NCBI GenBank assembly: GCA_025355585.1
Contig: JANXZJ010000013.1
Location: 1-42,132, forward strand
Length of the DNA stretch: 42,132 nucleotides
Origin: Mariniphaga sp.
GTDB lineage: Bacteria > Bacteroidota > Bacteroidia > Bacteroidales > Prolixibacteraceae
Direction of reading: 5' to 3'
In this document: in pieces, positions 1 to 9,368 of the stretch
Layout: the number at the start of each line of letters is the position of its first letter
How positions within the stretch are numbered: the stretch's first letter is position 1
Notes under the pieces: generated by a model
What the model was told of the DNA's origin: nothing
Seen by the model: only the letters and a program-made list of their open reading frames with translations
Databases searched by the model: none
Made by a program: the position numbers and the translations under genes

Positions 1-835
1 CCTGCTCGTAATTAAATATCGAGTTTTTGATTCTTTCAGATTCTTTGGCGGCATATTCACCGGTAGCATATTGCTCAATCGACCGGTTGTTATATGTATT
101 TTCTTCTTTCACAATGTAGCCATCAAACTTACGCGTAAGGAATAAGTCGTCAAAACTCAAACTGCGTGCTCCGTTAAATCCGTTCAATGATTCATTCTTG
201 GCAAGAAGGGGACGGATTTCAGGATAATATACCCAGAAAAGTCTTTTGCGGACAAACGTACTGTCTTTTGGGTCTTTTTTATAAACCCTGATTGGACAGA
301 GTCCGAGTATGCGCACCTGAAGGGTAGAGGTTTGTTTGTCAAAATACCACACCTCCTTGATCTCGATCTGCTTGACTTCCTGTGTTGGAATATCAGAAGT
401 AACCACTGAATCGCGGGCATCACCCGTATTGATATCGGTAACCTTGATCCGTTTAACGGAATCACCAAACTGGAGCTTTACCTGGTTGTAATAGATCGGG
501 TCTTTGAATTCATTGTCTGCAACCGAAGCATCAAAAGCTGTTATTCTCTTTTCTTCAATCCCTTTTAACAGGACGTTAAACAAGTTGGAACGGCCTTGAA
601 TTTCACGGGTTGGATAATAAAAATGCTGATTCGCTTTTTCACGAAGATCGATGATACGCCACACCGTTCTGGACCAAACAGCATCTGACTCCCTGACGAT
701 TGGAAGTGGAGCTGGTTTGCGGTCAAGAGTTGTCCTCTTGGAATATGCGCCATCGACGATGACCTGCGCCTTCAACTGATACTGCGATGCAGTTACAATC
801 AGAATTGAAGTAAGGATCAATAATAATTTTTTCAT
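1..835 (-). CDS. gldN: GldN/PorN, type IX secretion and gliding protein (C-terminus cut by window edge)
   Basis: The reading frame opens at an ATG at 833-835 and stays open to base 1, giving 278 residues, so the C-terminus lies outside the window. The start has a signal peptide (MKKLLLILTSILIV, ending near LKAQ). The mature part carries family-like segments such as AVWSRTVWRIIDLREKANQ and KRLFWVYYPEIRPLL. GldN is a periplasmic protein that with lipoprotein GldK forms the large ring of the T9SS under the outer membrane. The gene starts two bases after the gldM stop codon, which implies translational coupling and the conserved order gldK-L-M-N. Identity rests on sequence features and position together. 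I see no frameshift or odd feature. Confidence 0.94.
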   Translation of the reverse strand, partial: MKKLLLILTSILIVTASQYQLKAQVIVDGAYSKRTTLDRKPAPLPIVRESDAVWSRTVWRIIDLREKANQHFYYPTREIQGRSNLFNVLLKGIEEKRITAFDASVADNEFKDPIYYNQVKLQFGDSVKRIKVTDINTGDARDSVVTSDIPTQEVKQIEIKEVWYFDKQTSTLQVRILGLCPIRVYKKDPKDSTFVRKRLFWVYYPEIRPLLAKNESLNGFNGARSLSFDDLFLTRKFDGYIVKEENTYNNRSIEQYATGEYAAKESERIKNSIFNYEQ

Positions 836-837
836 CG

Positions 838-2379
838 TTAATTAATTTTAAAGCTTAAGGCAGGCAAATTACGGATCGAGCCATCATCTCCCTTTACTAC
901 AATGCTCTCAATATATAGTCTGCTTCCGGGGTTTAACCCCTTCATCAGGTCAGTCTGTTCCTGCGAGAACCGGTTTCCTTTTGTCGCTTTATCAACCACA
1001 AAGCCAGCTTTGGAGGTTGATACGACAAATGACGTGACTGTAAATTTCATTTGAAAATCGAAATCCGGAATATTAGCCAAAACCCCTTGCTGTGCCATCA
1101 GCTCATTTTTAGTAATCATTCCTTCAATTTTGCCGGCTACGGAAGCGATCGGGTCGGGTACTCTTTTTACCCTGAATTCCATTGAACCAATATTTTTTAA
1201 TGCGCCATCAATCATGGCACTGACTGAAATAATCGATTTGGTCCCAATCTTATCCGGCCTGACGATATAACCTTCTGCACTCGGTTGGATAGAACCATTC
1301 GTAATAGATACTTGCACATTGCTGGGTGTAATCCCTGGTACTGAAACCGAAACGGGATTATCGAGACCGGCATAAAAGACATTCATCTTTGTGGGCGAAA
1401 CAGTCATTGAAGGCTTAGCCACTTCATATGTATGTTTAAAGGGGTAAGGGACGATGATTCCGTCGGGATTTTTGTAGTTGATGTAACCACCCCATTCAAT
1501 TTTTCCCTCTCTTGAGGTCCCAACTCTGTATAATCCGGCATTTTCTCCCGGAGCATTTGATAATTTTGAGCCACCCACAATTATTTCGGGTGAAACAGTC
1601 GTATCAACAGCTGACAGAAAAACTTTGGCTTCGTAGGTGCCACCCAACAGGACAAAGTCTGATTTTGAAACGACCTGCGCCTGCAGTTTGTTGAATTTGA
1701 AGGATGATGCGTCAATTTGAGCATAAAGGTGATGGATGACATCCGACTCCGCATTTCGTACATCACTTTGGATTTTTGACATCAGTGTAATCACGGCGAT
1801 TAATGGATATCCTTCAAACCTGCTTTCTTCCCACGAAGGTGTACTTCCCTCTTTTTTCGGAGGAGGGGACGTACTTAGACTCTGGTTGATGGAGGCTATT
1901 AATTCGGTATTTGAGGTGTCAATTAATGCAAGAAGTGAACTTCGGTAAGCTTCAATTGCCTTCTTCAAATCTGTACCATGCTTTTTTGTAATCATCAACT
2001 CCGCTGAAGCATTCAAATCCTCCTGTGCCTTAATGGCATTGACGTCTCCATCGGGACCGTCGGCACGTTTTACAATCAGCACCTTTAAACTATGAATGTA
2101 ACGGTACAGTGAATCGGAACTGGCCTTCACTTTCAACACTTCTTTGTTAAGTTCTCCGGCTTTTTGGGGATTTTCCTGCGCCGCATTGTTGAAATCGTTG
2201 TAAACACGTTGGTTCTTAGCCGTGAAATTTTCGATTGTCTGCATGAAATTATTGTTGACCATTGCAAATGCATCCAAAACCGATTTGTCAACATTGAGTG
2301 CTAACATGGCGGTTAAGACAAGATACATCAAACTGATCATCTTTTGCCTGGGCGCTTCCGGACAGTATTTTGTTCCCAT
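838..2379 (-). CDS. gldM: GldM/PorM, T9SS motor subunit
   Basis: Encodes 513 residues, the usual size for GldM. The N-terminus reads APRQKMISLMYLVLTAMLAL: a short cytoplasmic tail, then a single membrane helix at about residues 11-30. The arginine in the PRQKM segment (R11) matches the arginine known in Flavobacterium GldM to pair with a glutamate in GldL. The rest is a long periplasmic region, helical at first (about 35-220) and then beta-rich, consistent with the known dimeric rod of four domains. GldM spans the periplasm and passes proton-driven rotation from GldL to the GldK/GldN ring. The gene sits 7 bp after gldL and 2 bp before gldN. An alanine/serine/proline-rich loop (STSPPPKKEGSTPS) near residue 170 may be a lineage-specific insertion. 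Confidence 0.97.
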   Translation of the reverse strand: MGTKYCPEAPRQKMISLMYLVLTAMLALNVDKSVLDAFAMVNNNFMQTIENFTAKNQRVYNDFNNAAQENPQKAGELNKEVLKVKASSDSLYRYIHSLKVLIVKRADGPDGDVNAIKAQEDLNASAELMITKKHGTDLKKAIEAYRSSLLALIDTSNTELIASINQSLSTSPPPKKEGSTPSWEESRFEGYPLIAVITLMSKIQSDVRNAESDVIHHLYAQIDASSFKFNKLQAQVVSKSDFVLLGGTYEAKVFLSAVDTTVSPEIIVGGSKLSNAPGENAGLYRVGTSREGKIEWGGYINYKNPDGIIVPYPFKHTYEVAKPSMTVSPTKMNVFYAGLDNPVSVSVPGITPSNVQVSITNGSIQPSAEGYIVRPDKIGTKSIISVSAMIDGALKNIGSMEFRVKRVPDPIASVAGKIEGMITKNELMAQQGVLANIPDFDFQMKFTVTSFVVSTSKAGFVVDKATKGNRFSQEQTDLMKGLNPGSRLYIESIVVKGDDGSIRNLPALSFKIN

Positions 2380-2386
2380 CTTCGAA

Positions 2387-3364
2387 TTAACCTTTTACGT
2401 TCATTGCTCCAAGCATATTACCATAAACATGGTTAAGTGCTTCCAGATTTTTATTTAGCTGTTCTGTGTGTTTACGGTATTTCTGAGCTTCTTCAAGCGA
2501 ATTATTAACCTCTTCCGTCATCTTGGAATAGCCTTCGAATGCTTTTGCCGATGATTCGGAAAGCTTTTTGGTATTCTGTAAATGTAGTTCGTATGATGAA
2601 TTTAAAGCTGCCAGACTTGTGTTAATGTGCGATAGTCCGGTACTGTAAGTTTTGGTCTGATCGGTGAGGGTAAGAAGATCCTTGTTTACCAGATCTGTAA
2701 GACTTTTATAGGATTGTGCAAGTTTATCACCAGTGGTAGCAAGTTGATCGTTAATCTTTTTCGAAGAATCATTGAATGTCTGGGCCAGATTTTTGGATGA
2801 GTTGGTTAAAATCTGCGTAGATTGATCCCATGAATGCACCAGGTCGGTTGTCGATTTTTCAATCGAATGGGTTGCCCGTGTATTAACATCATTAAATGAA
2901 GCCATTGATTCCGATGCACCTGACAGGTTTTTTACATATTCGTCGGTCACTAATGTGGCGCTCGATATATCAGCAATGCCACTGGCAGCGTTGGAAAGAT
3001 CCTGCAATCCTTTTTTTACTTTTGCGAGTAAATCAGGAGAGATATCGGCTTTCTCGAGAATATTGTCAATTGATTTTTGTTTGGAGGGAACAGGAAACTC
3101 ATCTTCTTCATCAATGGCAATATAGTCAGGTCTGAGCTGACGGTATACTTTCTTCCAGTCGGGTATTTCGACAGATGGTTCAAATGCCGAGAGAAAGAAG
3201 ATCAACACTTCGCACGACATTCCAATCGTAAGCATTGTTCCTCCGCCTGTCCAATGTTGTAATTTGAACAATGCTCCCATTAAAACGACAGATGCCCCCC
3301 AGCTGTACGCATAATTCATGAAGGATTTCCACCTACTTGAGTGCGTTAATTCTGACATTCCCAT
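2387..3364 (-). CDS. gldL: GldL/PorL, T9SS motor subunit
   Basis: Encodes 325 residues. Two membrane helices lie at about 22-38 (GASVVLMGALFKL) and 43-61 (TMLTIGMSCEVLIFFLSAF). The glutamate in the second helix (E52) corresponds to the membrane glutamate of GldL that is needed for proton-driven rotation. The long C-terminal region, about 70-325, is helical and coiled-coil-like, rich in Ser, Thr, Asn and Leu, and cytoplasmic by topology. Its length is nearer to Porphyromonas PorL than to the shorter Flavobacterium GldL. The second in-frame ATG (residue 3, MSELTHSS) is an equally good start. It lies between gldK (23 bp) and gldM (7 bp) in one operon. GldL and GldM form the inner-membrane rotary motor that energises secretion. 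Confidence 0.96.
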   Translation of the reverse strand: MGMSELTHSSRWKSFMNYAYSWGASVVLMGALFKLQHWTGGGTMLTIGMSCEVLIFFLSAFEPSVEIPDWKKVYRQLRPDYIAIDEEDEFPVPSKQKSIDNILEKADISPDLLAKVKKGLQDLSNAASGIADISSATLVTDEYVKNLSGASESMASFNDVNTRATHSIEKSTTDLVHSWDQSTQILTNSSKNLAQTFNDSSKKINDQLATTGDKLAQSYKSLTDLVNKDLLTLTDQTKTYSTGLSHINTSLAALNSSYELHLQNTKKLSESSAKAFEGYSKMTEEVNNSLEEAQKYRKHTEQLNKNLEALNHVYGNMLGAMNVKG

Positions 3365-3387
3365 AATTCAGTATCTTTTAATTGTTG

Positions 3388-4734
3388 TTATTTTTTTGAT
3401 TGAAACTCATCTCCGAATGTCGATCGTACGCAGCGAAAACCAACATACGATTTTGCAGTATCCTGATATTCAAATGTACGTGTCCCAACCTGGATAAAAT
3501 AGGCGATATCTTTCCATGACCCGCCACGGATAACTTTTCGTTTCATTGCCGGAGGATCATCGGGAAGCGCGTTTTGTTCGAAGTTTGGATTCAGGTCGTG
3601 CATAAAATTGTAGGCAGACTCATCATAAGCACTGATGGTCCATTCTGCAACATTGCCGGCCATGTCGTAAAGGCCATATCCATTGGGATCGTAGGTTGCA
3701 ACTTTAACAGTTGTTTTACCGCCATCATCGCTGTAGTTTCCGCGCATAGGTTTGAAATTTGCAAGAAAACAACCGGTTTGAGAACGGGTATAATACCCAC
3801 CCCAGGGATACATCGAATTATTTAAGCCACCACGTGCTGCAAGTTCCCATTCTGCTTCTGATGGCAACCGATAATCCTGAACTGCATAATCACCCCTTTG
3901 GGAGAGCATTGTATTTTTGAAATTGGTACGCCACATACAAAATGCCTTTGCCTGTTTCCATGTAACACCAACGACCGGATAGTCATCAAACCCTGGGTGT
4001 GAAAAATATTTGTTTGTAAGTGGTTCGTTGAATGCATAAGAGAAATCGCGTATCCAGACCAGTGTATCCGGATAAATAGGGACACCTTCATTCATTATGA
4101 AACTTGAACGGCCTTCAATTGGTACAACTTTTCCTGTAAGGTCGTTTACGGTTCCCTGGTAACTCTGGGTTTGGTAGTTATAGGCATTCTGAAGACGGGC
4201 AGCCTGTTGCAGGTCAACCCATGAATAGCTGTAGTTTAACTTTCTGGGATCGAGTTCTTTTCTTCCAAGGATTCTGTCGTTCCCGGCATAATACATTGGT
4301 TCCAGCGCATCTTTGTAATCGGGATTACGCCAGTCGAGTTTTCTTTTCCAGTCGAGTATCGGCGGGTCAATCGGATTACCTTTCCGATCCTCGGTAATTT
4401 TAAATTCCGCGAACTGATCTGACAGCATATTTCGGGCAATCGAGTCACGAACCCAATAAACGAATTGCCGGTATTCGTTATTGGTGATTTCAGTGTCGTC
4501 CATCCAGAAAGTGGATAGGTCGACAGTTCGGGTAGGAGAGGTAGCATAAGCCACATCCTGATCGCCAGGACCCATATTGAAGCTTCGCCCGGGTATCAAT
4601 GCCATACCAAGCGGCGAAGGTTCAAAATATTTCCCCCGTTTCTCCACTCCCGTCAATTCCCCGTTGCCGCCTTTGTGGCAACTGACTAACAAGAGGATAG
4701 ACGATATACAACCAAAGAAAAACAATTTCTTCAT
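3388..4734 (-). CDS. gldK: GldK/PorK, T9SS outer-membrane-associated lipoprotein
   Basis: Encodes 448 residues. The N-terminus is a lipoprotein signal (SSILLLVSCHKGG) with the lipidated cysteine near residue 19. The mature part has a formylglycine-generating-enzyme/sulfatase-modifying fold, seen in segments such as FWMDDTEITNNEYRQFV, YRLPSEAEWELAARGG and DMAGNVAEWT, ending in GFRCVRSTFG. In GldK this fold is structural. The protein forms the periplasmic ring with GldN. A TAnnTTTG box 40 bp upstream, overlapping the end of porP, may give gldK-gldN their own promoter in addition to read-through from porP. No truncation is visible. Confidence 0.97.
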   Translation of the reverse strand: MKKLFFFGCISSILLLVSCHKGGNGELTGVEKRGKYFEPSPLGMALIPGRSFNMGPGDQDVAYATSPTRTVDLSTFWMDDTEITNNEYRQFVYWVRDSIARNMLSDQFAEFKITEDRKGNPIDPPILDWKRKLDWRNPDYKDALEPMYYAGNDRILGRKELDPRKLNYSYSWVDLQQAARLQNAYNYQTQSYQGTVNDLTGKVVPIEGRSSFIMNEGVPIYPDTLVWIRDFSYAFNEPLTNKYFSHPGFDDYPVVGVTWKQAKAFCMWRTNFKNTMLSQRGDYAVQDYRLPSEAEWELAARGGLNNSMYPWGGYYTRSQTGCFLANFKPMRGNYSDDGGKTTVKVATYDPNGYGLYDMAGNVAEWTISAYDESAYNFMHDLNPNFEQNALPDDPPAMKRKVIRGGSWKDIAYFIQVGTRTFEYQDTAKSYVGFRCVRSTFGDEFQSKK

Positions 4735-4773
4735 AGTTTGTTTAATATGTTGTGCTCAACTATATTTTTACGC

Positions 4774-4781
4774 CAAAGTTA
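4774..4781 (-). promoter_or_regulatory. Putative -7 promoter element upstream of gldK
   Basis: On the minus strand this reads TAACTTTG, a full match to the Bacteroidota -7 consensus TAnnTTTG, about 40 bp before the gldK ATG. No clear TTTG box lies at the expected -33 spacing, so the call is weak. Confidence 0.35.
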
Positions 4782-5768
4782 CAAAAATCTTACACTTCTG
4801 TACTTGTGCGTACGTTTTTTGTTTAATAATACTGAATAAGCAAGAAAAATCTCATGCGAACCTGCGTTATACCTTGATAATGAGGACGTACTTATGTCGT
4901 ACGAGTAACCGAATTTTATACCGTTCCATAACTCAGTCCCAAAGGTCATAATAATTGCATCTTTAACGCGATAACCGAGTCCTCCCCATATTCGTTTATC
5001 GAACTGAACAATTACATTGACGTCTGCTTGCCAGGTTGTTGCTTCAGTCTTAAAGAAGAACGAAGGAAGCACTTCAAAACGTTCATTTGCCATTTGAACA
5101 GTATAGCTTCCGCTCATGTAATAATGCCTCCGAAGTGAATATCTGCCAGTTTCATCAAACAACAAAGTTGGCTGGTTTAGATGCCTGGCTGATAACGAAA
5201 GCTCAAAATTTTTACACTGGTAATAAAATCCTGCCCCTATGTCCAACAAAACACTGCTTGCTTTCCCCTGAGGAAGTCCCGGATCTGTTAAATTAAAGTT
5301 GTCAAAATCGCTCCACCTGTTTATTTCAGACATGTCAAGATTTTTATTCATCAAACCCAGAGAAAGTCCGGAGCCCAGAATACCTTTTCCTACCTTCTTC
5401 CTCCAGGAATAATTCAACCCAACCGAAACATTTTTCTCAAATCCGATAACATCATTAACTACTGATAAACCAATTCCATCATTTTCCCCGATTATATGTG
5501 CCGCTGCTTCAGCATTGAAAACAATTGTCACTGGGGCACCCGGGAATCCTACCCACTGATATCTGTTTAATAATGAAAAATTTATAAGTCCCGAAGATCC
5601 GGCAAAGCCTGGGTTTACTGTTAATTGATTAAACCGGTTCTGACTGAACTGCGGATCTTGCTGAGCATTCGCAACAAAAATACTAATATTTATGAATAAC
5701 CATAATACGATTGATTTGTTCAAAAGTTTCTTTTTGCGATCAGTGATATTTTTATATTTATCATTCAT
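4779..5768 (-). CDS. porP: PorP/SprF-family outer-membrane protein
   Basis: Encodes 329 residues from the ATG at 5768 (MNDKYKNITDRKKKLLNK). An upstream TTG in frame adds only two residues and is less likely. A signal peptide ends near FVANAQQ, followed by the family hallmark QDPQFSQNRFNQLTVNPGFA, which is typical of PorP/SprF outer-membrane beta-barrels of T9SS. The remainder alternates short hydrophobic strands and turns, as expected of a barrel. PorP-type proteins are required for secretion or for delivery of particular adhesins and contact the PorK ring and the motor. Being immediately upstream of gldK on the same strand matches porP-porK-porL-porM-porN of Porphyromonas, so I favour the core PorP over one of the many SprF paralogues. 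Confidence 0.92.
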   Translation of the reverse strand: MNDKYKNITDRKKKLLNKSIVLWLFINISIFVANAQQDPQFSQNRFNQLTVNPGFAGSSGLINFSLLNRYQWVGFPGAPVTIVFNAEAAAHIIGENDGIGLSVVNDVIGFEKNVSVGLNYSWRKKVGKGILGSGLSLGLMNKNLDMSEINRWSDFDNFNLTDPGLPQGKASSVLLDIGAGFYYQCKNFELSLSARHLNQPTLLFDETGRYSLRRHYYMSGSYTVQMANERFEVLPSFFFKTEATTWQADVNVIVQFDKRIWGGLGYRVKDAIIMTFGTELWNGIKFGYSYDISTSSLSRYNAGSHEIFLAYSVLLNKKRTHKYRSVRFL

Positions 5769-5823
5769 GAGCAAATTAGGTAACAGTTGAGGGTTCGCAT
5801 TAAGTGAGTCTCCATTTTACAAA

Positions 5824-5831
5824 CAAAGATA
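5824..5831 (-). promoter_or_regulatory. Putative -7 promoter element upstream of porP
   Basis: On the minus strand this is TATCTTTG, matching TAnnTTTG, about 56 bp before the porP ATG and just after the end of the upstream arginase-fold gene. No -33 TTTG at standard spacing was found. Confidence 0.35.
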
Positions 5832-5843
5832 TAACTTTACTTA

Positions 5844-6968
5844 TTATATTTTGCCGAAATATTTCCACCATCTTTCAGGGATCTCATTTTTACAAGCTTT
5901 ATGGTAATCTTTTTTAGAACAGGGAATTCTGAAGGGGAAAACTGAGCAATCTTCATCAGGTACTTCCATCCACCATCGCTGCGAGACGGGGTGCTGCAAA
6001 AATGAAATCGGATCATCTAATCCATCAACAGGAATGTGATAATGTTCGAAGTTAGTTGCTTCGTCAACAGGTTCTTCGTCAAGTCGTTTGGATATTCCGT
6101 TAAAGAAGTACCAGCAGATCTGAGCGGCCATCATTGCTCCCGTAGTTGTAGAATCAAAAGATGGGGAATATCCGAAAAGAGCAAACCATGTCTGTTTTGT
6201 TGAAATGCCTGAATACCATGCGATCTGACAGGCTTCTTCTCCGGTTAGTCCGTTCGGGGAAATGCGGTATTGACCAGGCGCTTCCGCTGATTTTATTGAT
6301 CCGAAATCGAAACTGACGAGATCAGATCTTCGGAGCAATGGCTCCATCTCTTTGAAATCGGCACGGATCTCTCCTAAAGTTAGAATCTCTCCATTATACC
6401 CTTCGGCTACAATATCGTGTTCCTGCTGACAAATAAAATAGGATTGTCCGGCAATTACACTCACAGATGTACCGATTGGCAGGCTGTTGATGTAAAACTC
6501 GTCGGCCGGACTGTTTTCTTTCACACTGTTATCTATCCTGTCATCGACGATTACCAGGTTAAAATCCTGGTTTTCGAATCCATTGACGAGTGGAACTGTC
6601 ATCTCCTGACTTCCTCCAAGAATTAACAGGGGGATGTTTAGGGCAGCAAGTTCCTCTGCAACTATTTTCACCGCAGCATAAGTATCTTTAAGTTCGTTGC
6701 CGCATTTAATATTCCCAAGGTCGACAATGCTAATTTCGGCAGGGAAAGTTGAAAGAGCGTATAAATGCTGCCTGATTTTATCCGGACCTTCTGCGACCTT
6801 CTGGCACACTGAACCTCTGCCTTCGGGCAAACCCAAAATAGCCACCTGCGGAAGATGATCCGGATCCCAGACCTGACTTTTCAGGACGTGCCCTAACTGA
6901 TCGGAACTTCCTTCGTATTGAATAACAACCTCTAAAGCTGATGCCGGTATAATCAGTTCGTTCAACAT
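5844..6968 (-). CDS. Arginase/formiminoglutamase-fold protein lacking the metal-binding residues
   Basis: Encodes 374 residues with the ureohydrolase fold: LILGGSQEMTVPL, LVIVDDRIDN and SFDFGSIKSAEAPG occupy the places of the three metal motifs of active enzymes (GGDH, DAHxD, DxDxxDP). The histidine of the first motif is Gln, the second reads DDRID instead of DAHxD, and the last aspartates are replaced, so the two-manganese centre cannot form as in arginase or agmatinase. Such proteins are usually labelled formimidoylglutamase, but this sequence does not support that activity. It lies 63 bp after topA and just before porP-gldKLMN on the same strand. From memory this neighbourhood recurs in other Bacteroidota. 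A binding or structural role linked to the T9SS is an inference. Confidence 0.85.
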   Translation of the reverse strand: MLNELIIPASALEVVIQYEGSSDQLGHVLKSQVWDPDHLPQVAILGLPEGRGSVCQKVAEGPDKIRQHLYALSTFPAEISIVDLGNIKCGNELKDTYAAVKIVAEELAALNIPLLILGGSQEMTVPLVNGFENQDFNLVIVDDRIDNSVKENSPADEFYINSLPIGTSVSVIAGQSYFICQQEHDIVAEGYNGEILTLGEIRADFKEMEPLLRRSDLVSFDFGSIKSAEAPGQYRISPNGLTGEEACQIAWYSGISTKQTWFALFGYSPSFDSTTTGAMMAAQICWYFFNGISKRLDEEPVDEATNFEHYHIPVDGLDDPISFLQHPVSQRWWMEVPDEDCSVFPFRIPCSKKDYHKACKNEIPERWWKYFGKI

Positions 6969-7031
6969 TGGAAACAGAATGAATAGGTTAACTCCTCAAA
7001 ATATCTGATGCTGTATAAGCCGCCTGGTACC

Positions 7032-9368
7032 CTATTTTGCCCGTCTCTTACTCGTTTTAGGCTTGGCTCCTTCCGTCTCGATGATCAATTTGCAGTCTGC
7101 AACTGTTAGCGCATCAACATCGGTTCCTTTCTTAATCTTATAATTCCCTTTTTTAAAGGAAATATAAGGACCCCAACGCCCTTCAAGAATCCGAATATCC
7201 GGTTCTTCAGTGAATGTTTTTAGAACAGATTTTATTGTTTGTTCTCTTTTTTCTTCAATCAGTTCAATTGCCCGCTCGATCGTTACCTCCATTGGTTCGT
7301 CGACTCCTTTTTTCAGGGATACAAAGTTCCCGTCGTGACGAATATAGGGACCAAATCTGCCAATTCCTACAATTACTTTCTTGTCTTCGAATACTCCCAG
7401 ATCGCGCGGAAGATCAAATAGTTTCATCGCTTCTTCCAACGAAATTGTCTCGATACTCTGCCCTTTCTGAAGACTGGCAAACTGCGGTTTTTCTTCACTT
7501 CCTTCAACCACTTCTCCCAGCTGGACAAAGGGACCAAACCGGCCGATTTTTGCAGATACTGCTTTTCCTGTAACTGGATCAGTTCCCAGTATTCTTTCGC
7601 CGCGGGCCCGTTCGGAATTATTCAGTGCGTCTTCAATTGTCAGGTGAAAAGGACGATAAAAGCCGTCAATCATTTCATTCCAGACCAATTGCCCTTCCGC
7701 AATTTCGTCGAATTGTTTTTCAACTGAGGCGGTGAAGTTAAAGTCAACGATCGATTCAAAATATTTGACCAGAAAATCGTTGACAACAAGACCAATATCT
7801 GTTGGAAAGAGTTTTGATTTCTCTGCACCGGTGATTTCGGTTTTAACCTCTTCGCTAATTGTTGTTTCACGGAGGGTTAGCGTAAGAAACGAACGTTCCG
7901 TTCCTTCTCTGTCTTCTTTGATCACATATTCGCGTGCCTGAATGGTTGTAATTGTAGGCGCGTAGGTTGAAGGACGGCCGATTCCCAACTCTTCGAGTTT
8001 GCGAACCAGACTTGCTTCTGTATACCGTGCTGATTTTTGCGAAAATCTTTCAAGTGCCTGTATTACTTCCGGATCTAATTTTTGATGAACCGTAAGTATC
8101 GGAAGCATCCCTTTCTCATCCTCACCATTGGTTTCATCATCTGACGATTCCATATAAACGCCAAGGAATCCGTCGAACCGGAGTACTTCGCCGGCAGCAA
8201 CAAAAATCTCTTTCGCTTTCGATACAGTAATATTGACAGTTGTTCTTTCTATTTCGGCGTCCGCCATTTGTGAAGCCAGGGTCCGCTTCCAGATCAGACT
8301 GTAAAGCTTTTGCTCCTGCGGTGTCCCTTTTACTTCTTCCTGGTCTAAGTAGGTTGGGCGAATGGCCTCATGCGCTTCCTGAGCTCCTTTAACCTTTGTT
8401 TTATAATGGCGGATTTTTACATATTTGTCACCATATGATTCAATTATTTTTTTCTTGGCAGCCTGGAGCGCTGTGTCAGAAAGAGTTGTTGAATCGGTAC
8501 GCATGTAGGTGATAAATCCCGATTCGTATAGTTTTTGAGCTACCGACATCGTTAAACCTACCGGGAATCCAAGTTTCCGGCTTGCCTCCTGTTGAAGCGT
8601 GGAAGTCGTAAACGGAGCGGCAGGCGATTTTTTGGCAGGACGGGTAACAATATCTGCAATTGTGAATTCCGAACCTATGCATTTTTCAAGAAATGCTTTT
8701 GCCTCTTTTGCTGTGTCGAACCGGTTGTTTAACTCGGCTTTCAGTGGTGTAATCTTACCGTTATTCTCGGGAACCATAAAGATGGCATTTACCCTAAAGA
8801 AAGGAACGCTTTGAAAATTAGTTATTTCACGTTCACGGTCAACAATAAGCCGTACGGCTACTGATTGAACCCTTCCGGCAGAAAGTGAGGGCTTTACTTT
8901 TTTCCAAAGAACCGGCGAAATTTCAAATCCGACCAACCGATCCAGAATCCGCCTTGCCTGTTGAGCGTCAACAAGATCTCTGTTCAGAAGGCGCGGATTC
9001 TCAATTGCCTTTAGAATTGCCTCTTTCGTAATCTCGTGAAAAACAATTCTGTTTGTCTTTGCAGGATCGAGGTGTAATACCTCCATCAGGTGCCAGGCGA
9101 TTGCTTCTCCCTCACGGTCCTCATCAGATGCGATCCAAACCTTTGTGGCGGTCTTGGCACATTTTTTTAATTCGGTGACAACCTTTTTCTTGTCTTCCGA
9201 TATGATATAATTTGGTTGATAGTTATTATTGATATCAACTCCGAAATCTTTTTTATCCAGATCACGGATGTGTCCAAAACTTGATTTTACAAGGAAATCC
9301 TTTCCCAGAATTTTCTCTATTGTTTTGGCCTTTGCGGGCGATTCGACGATTACCAGGTTCTCTTCCAT
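7032..9368 (-). CDS. topA: DNA topoisomerase I (type IA)
   Basis: Encodes 778 residues, normal for Bacteroidota TopA. The Toprim domain opens with LVIVESPAKAKTIEKILG, including E9, and holds the acidic set in SDEDREGEA (D82, D84, E86). The catalytic tyrosine is Y288 in SGFITYMRTDST, with R290 next to it. The C-terminus carries repeated zinc-less topoisomerase C-terminal modules, recognisable by GRFGPFVQLG, GRFGPYIRHDG and GRWGPYISFKKG, and ends in a basic tail (KTSKRRAK). It relaxes negatively supercoiled DNA in the cytoplasm. It is the first gene of the minus-strand run that leads into the T9SS genes. A near-consensus -7 box (TTACTTTG, minus strand, near 9406-9413) precedes it. Confidence 0.98.
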   Translation of the reverse strand: MEENLVIVESPAKAKTIEKILGKDFLVKSSFGHIRDLDKKDFGVDINNNYQPNYIISEDKKKVVTELKKCAKTATKVWIASDEDREGEAIAWHLMEVLHLDPAKTNRIVFHEITKEAILKAIENPRLLNRDLVDAQQARRILDRLVGFEISPVLWKKVKPSLSAGRVQSVAVRLIVDREREITNFQSVPFFRVNAIFMVPENNGKITPLKAELNNRFDTAKEAKAFLEKCIGSEFTIADIVTRPAKKSPAAPFTTSTLQQEASRKLGFPVGLTMSVAQKLYESGFITYMRTDSTTLSDTALQAAKKKIIESYGDKYVKIRHYKTKVKGAQEAHEAIRPTYLDQEEVKGTPQEQKLYSLIWKRTLASQMADAEIERTTVNITVSKAKEIFVAAGEVLRFDGFLGVYMESSDDETNGEDEKGMLPILTVHQKLDPEVIQALERFSQKSARYTEASLVRKLEELGIGRPSTYAPTITTIQAREYVIKEDREGTERSFLTLTLRETTISEEVKTEITGAEKSKLFPTDIGLVVNDFLVKYFESIVDFNFTASVEKQFDEIAEGQLVWNEMIDGFYRPFHLTIEDALNNSERARGERILGTDPVTGKAVSAKIGRFGPFVQLGEVVEGSEEKPQFASLQKGQSIETISLEEAMKLFDLPRDLGVFEDKKVIVGIGRFGPYIRHDGNFVSLKKGVDEPMEVTIERAIELIEEKREQTIKSVLKTFTEEPDIRILEGRWGPYISFKKGNYKIKKGTDVDALTVADCKLIIETEGAKPKTSKRRAK

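Noticed and set aside
5844..6968. Naming the arginase-fold gene hutG or formimidoylglutamase
   Set aside because: The metal-binding residues needed for that activity are absent, and no other histidine-degradation genes are present.
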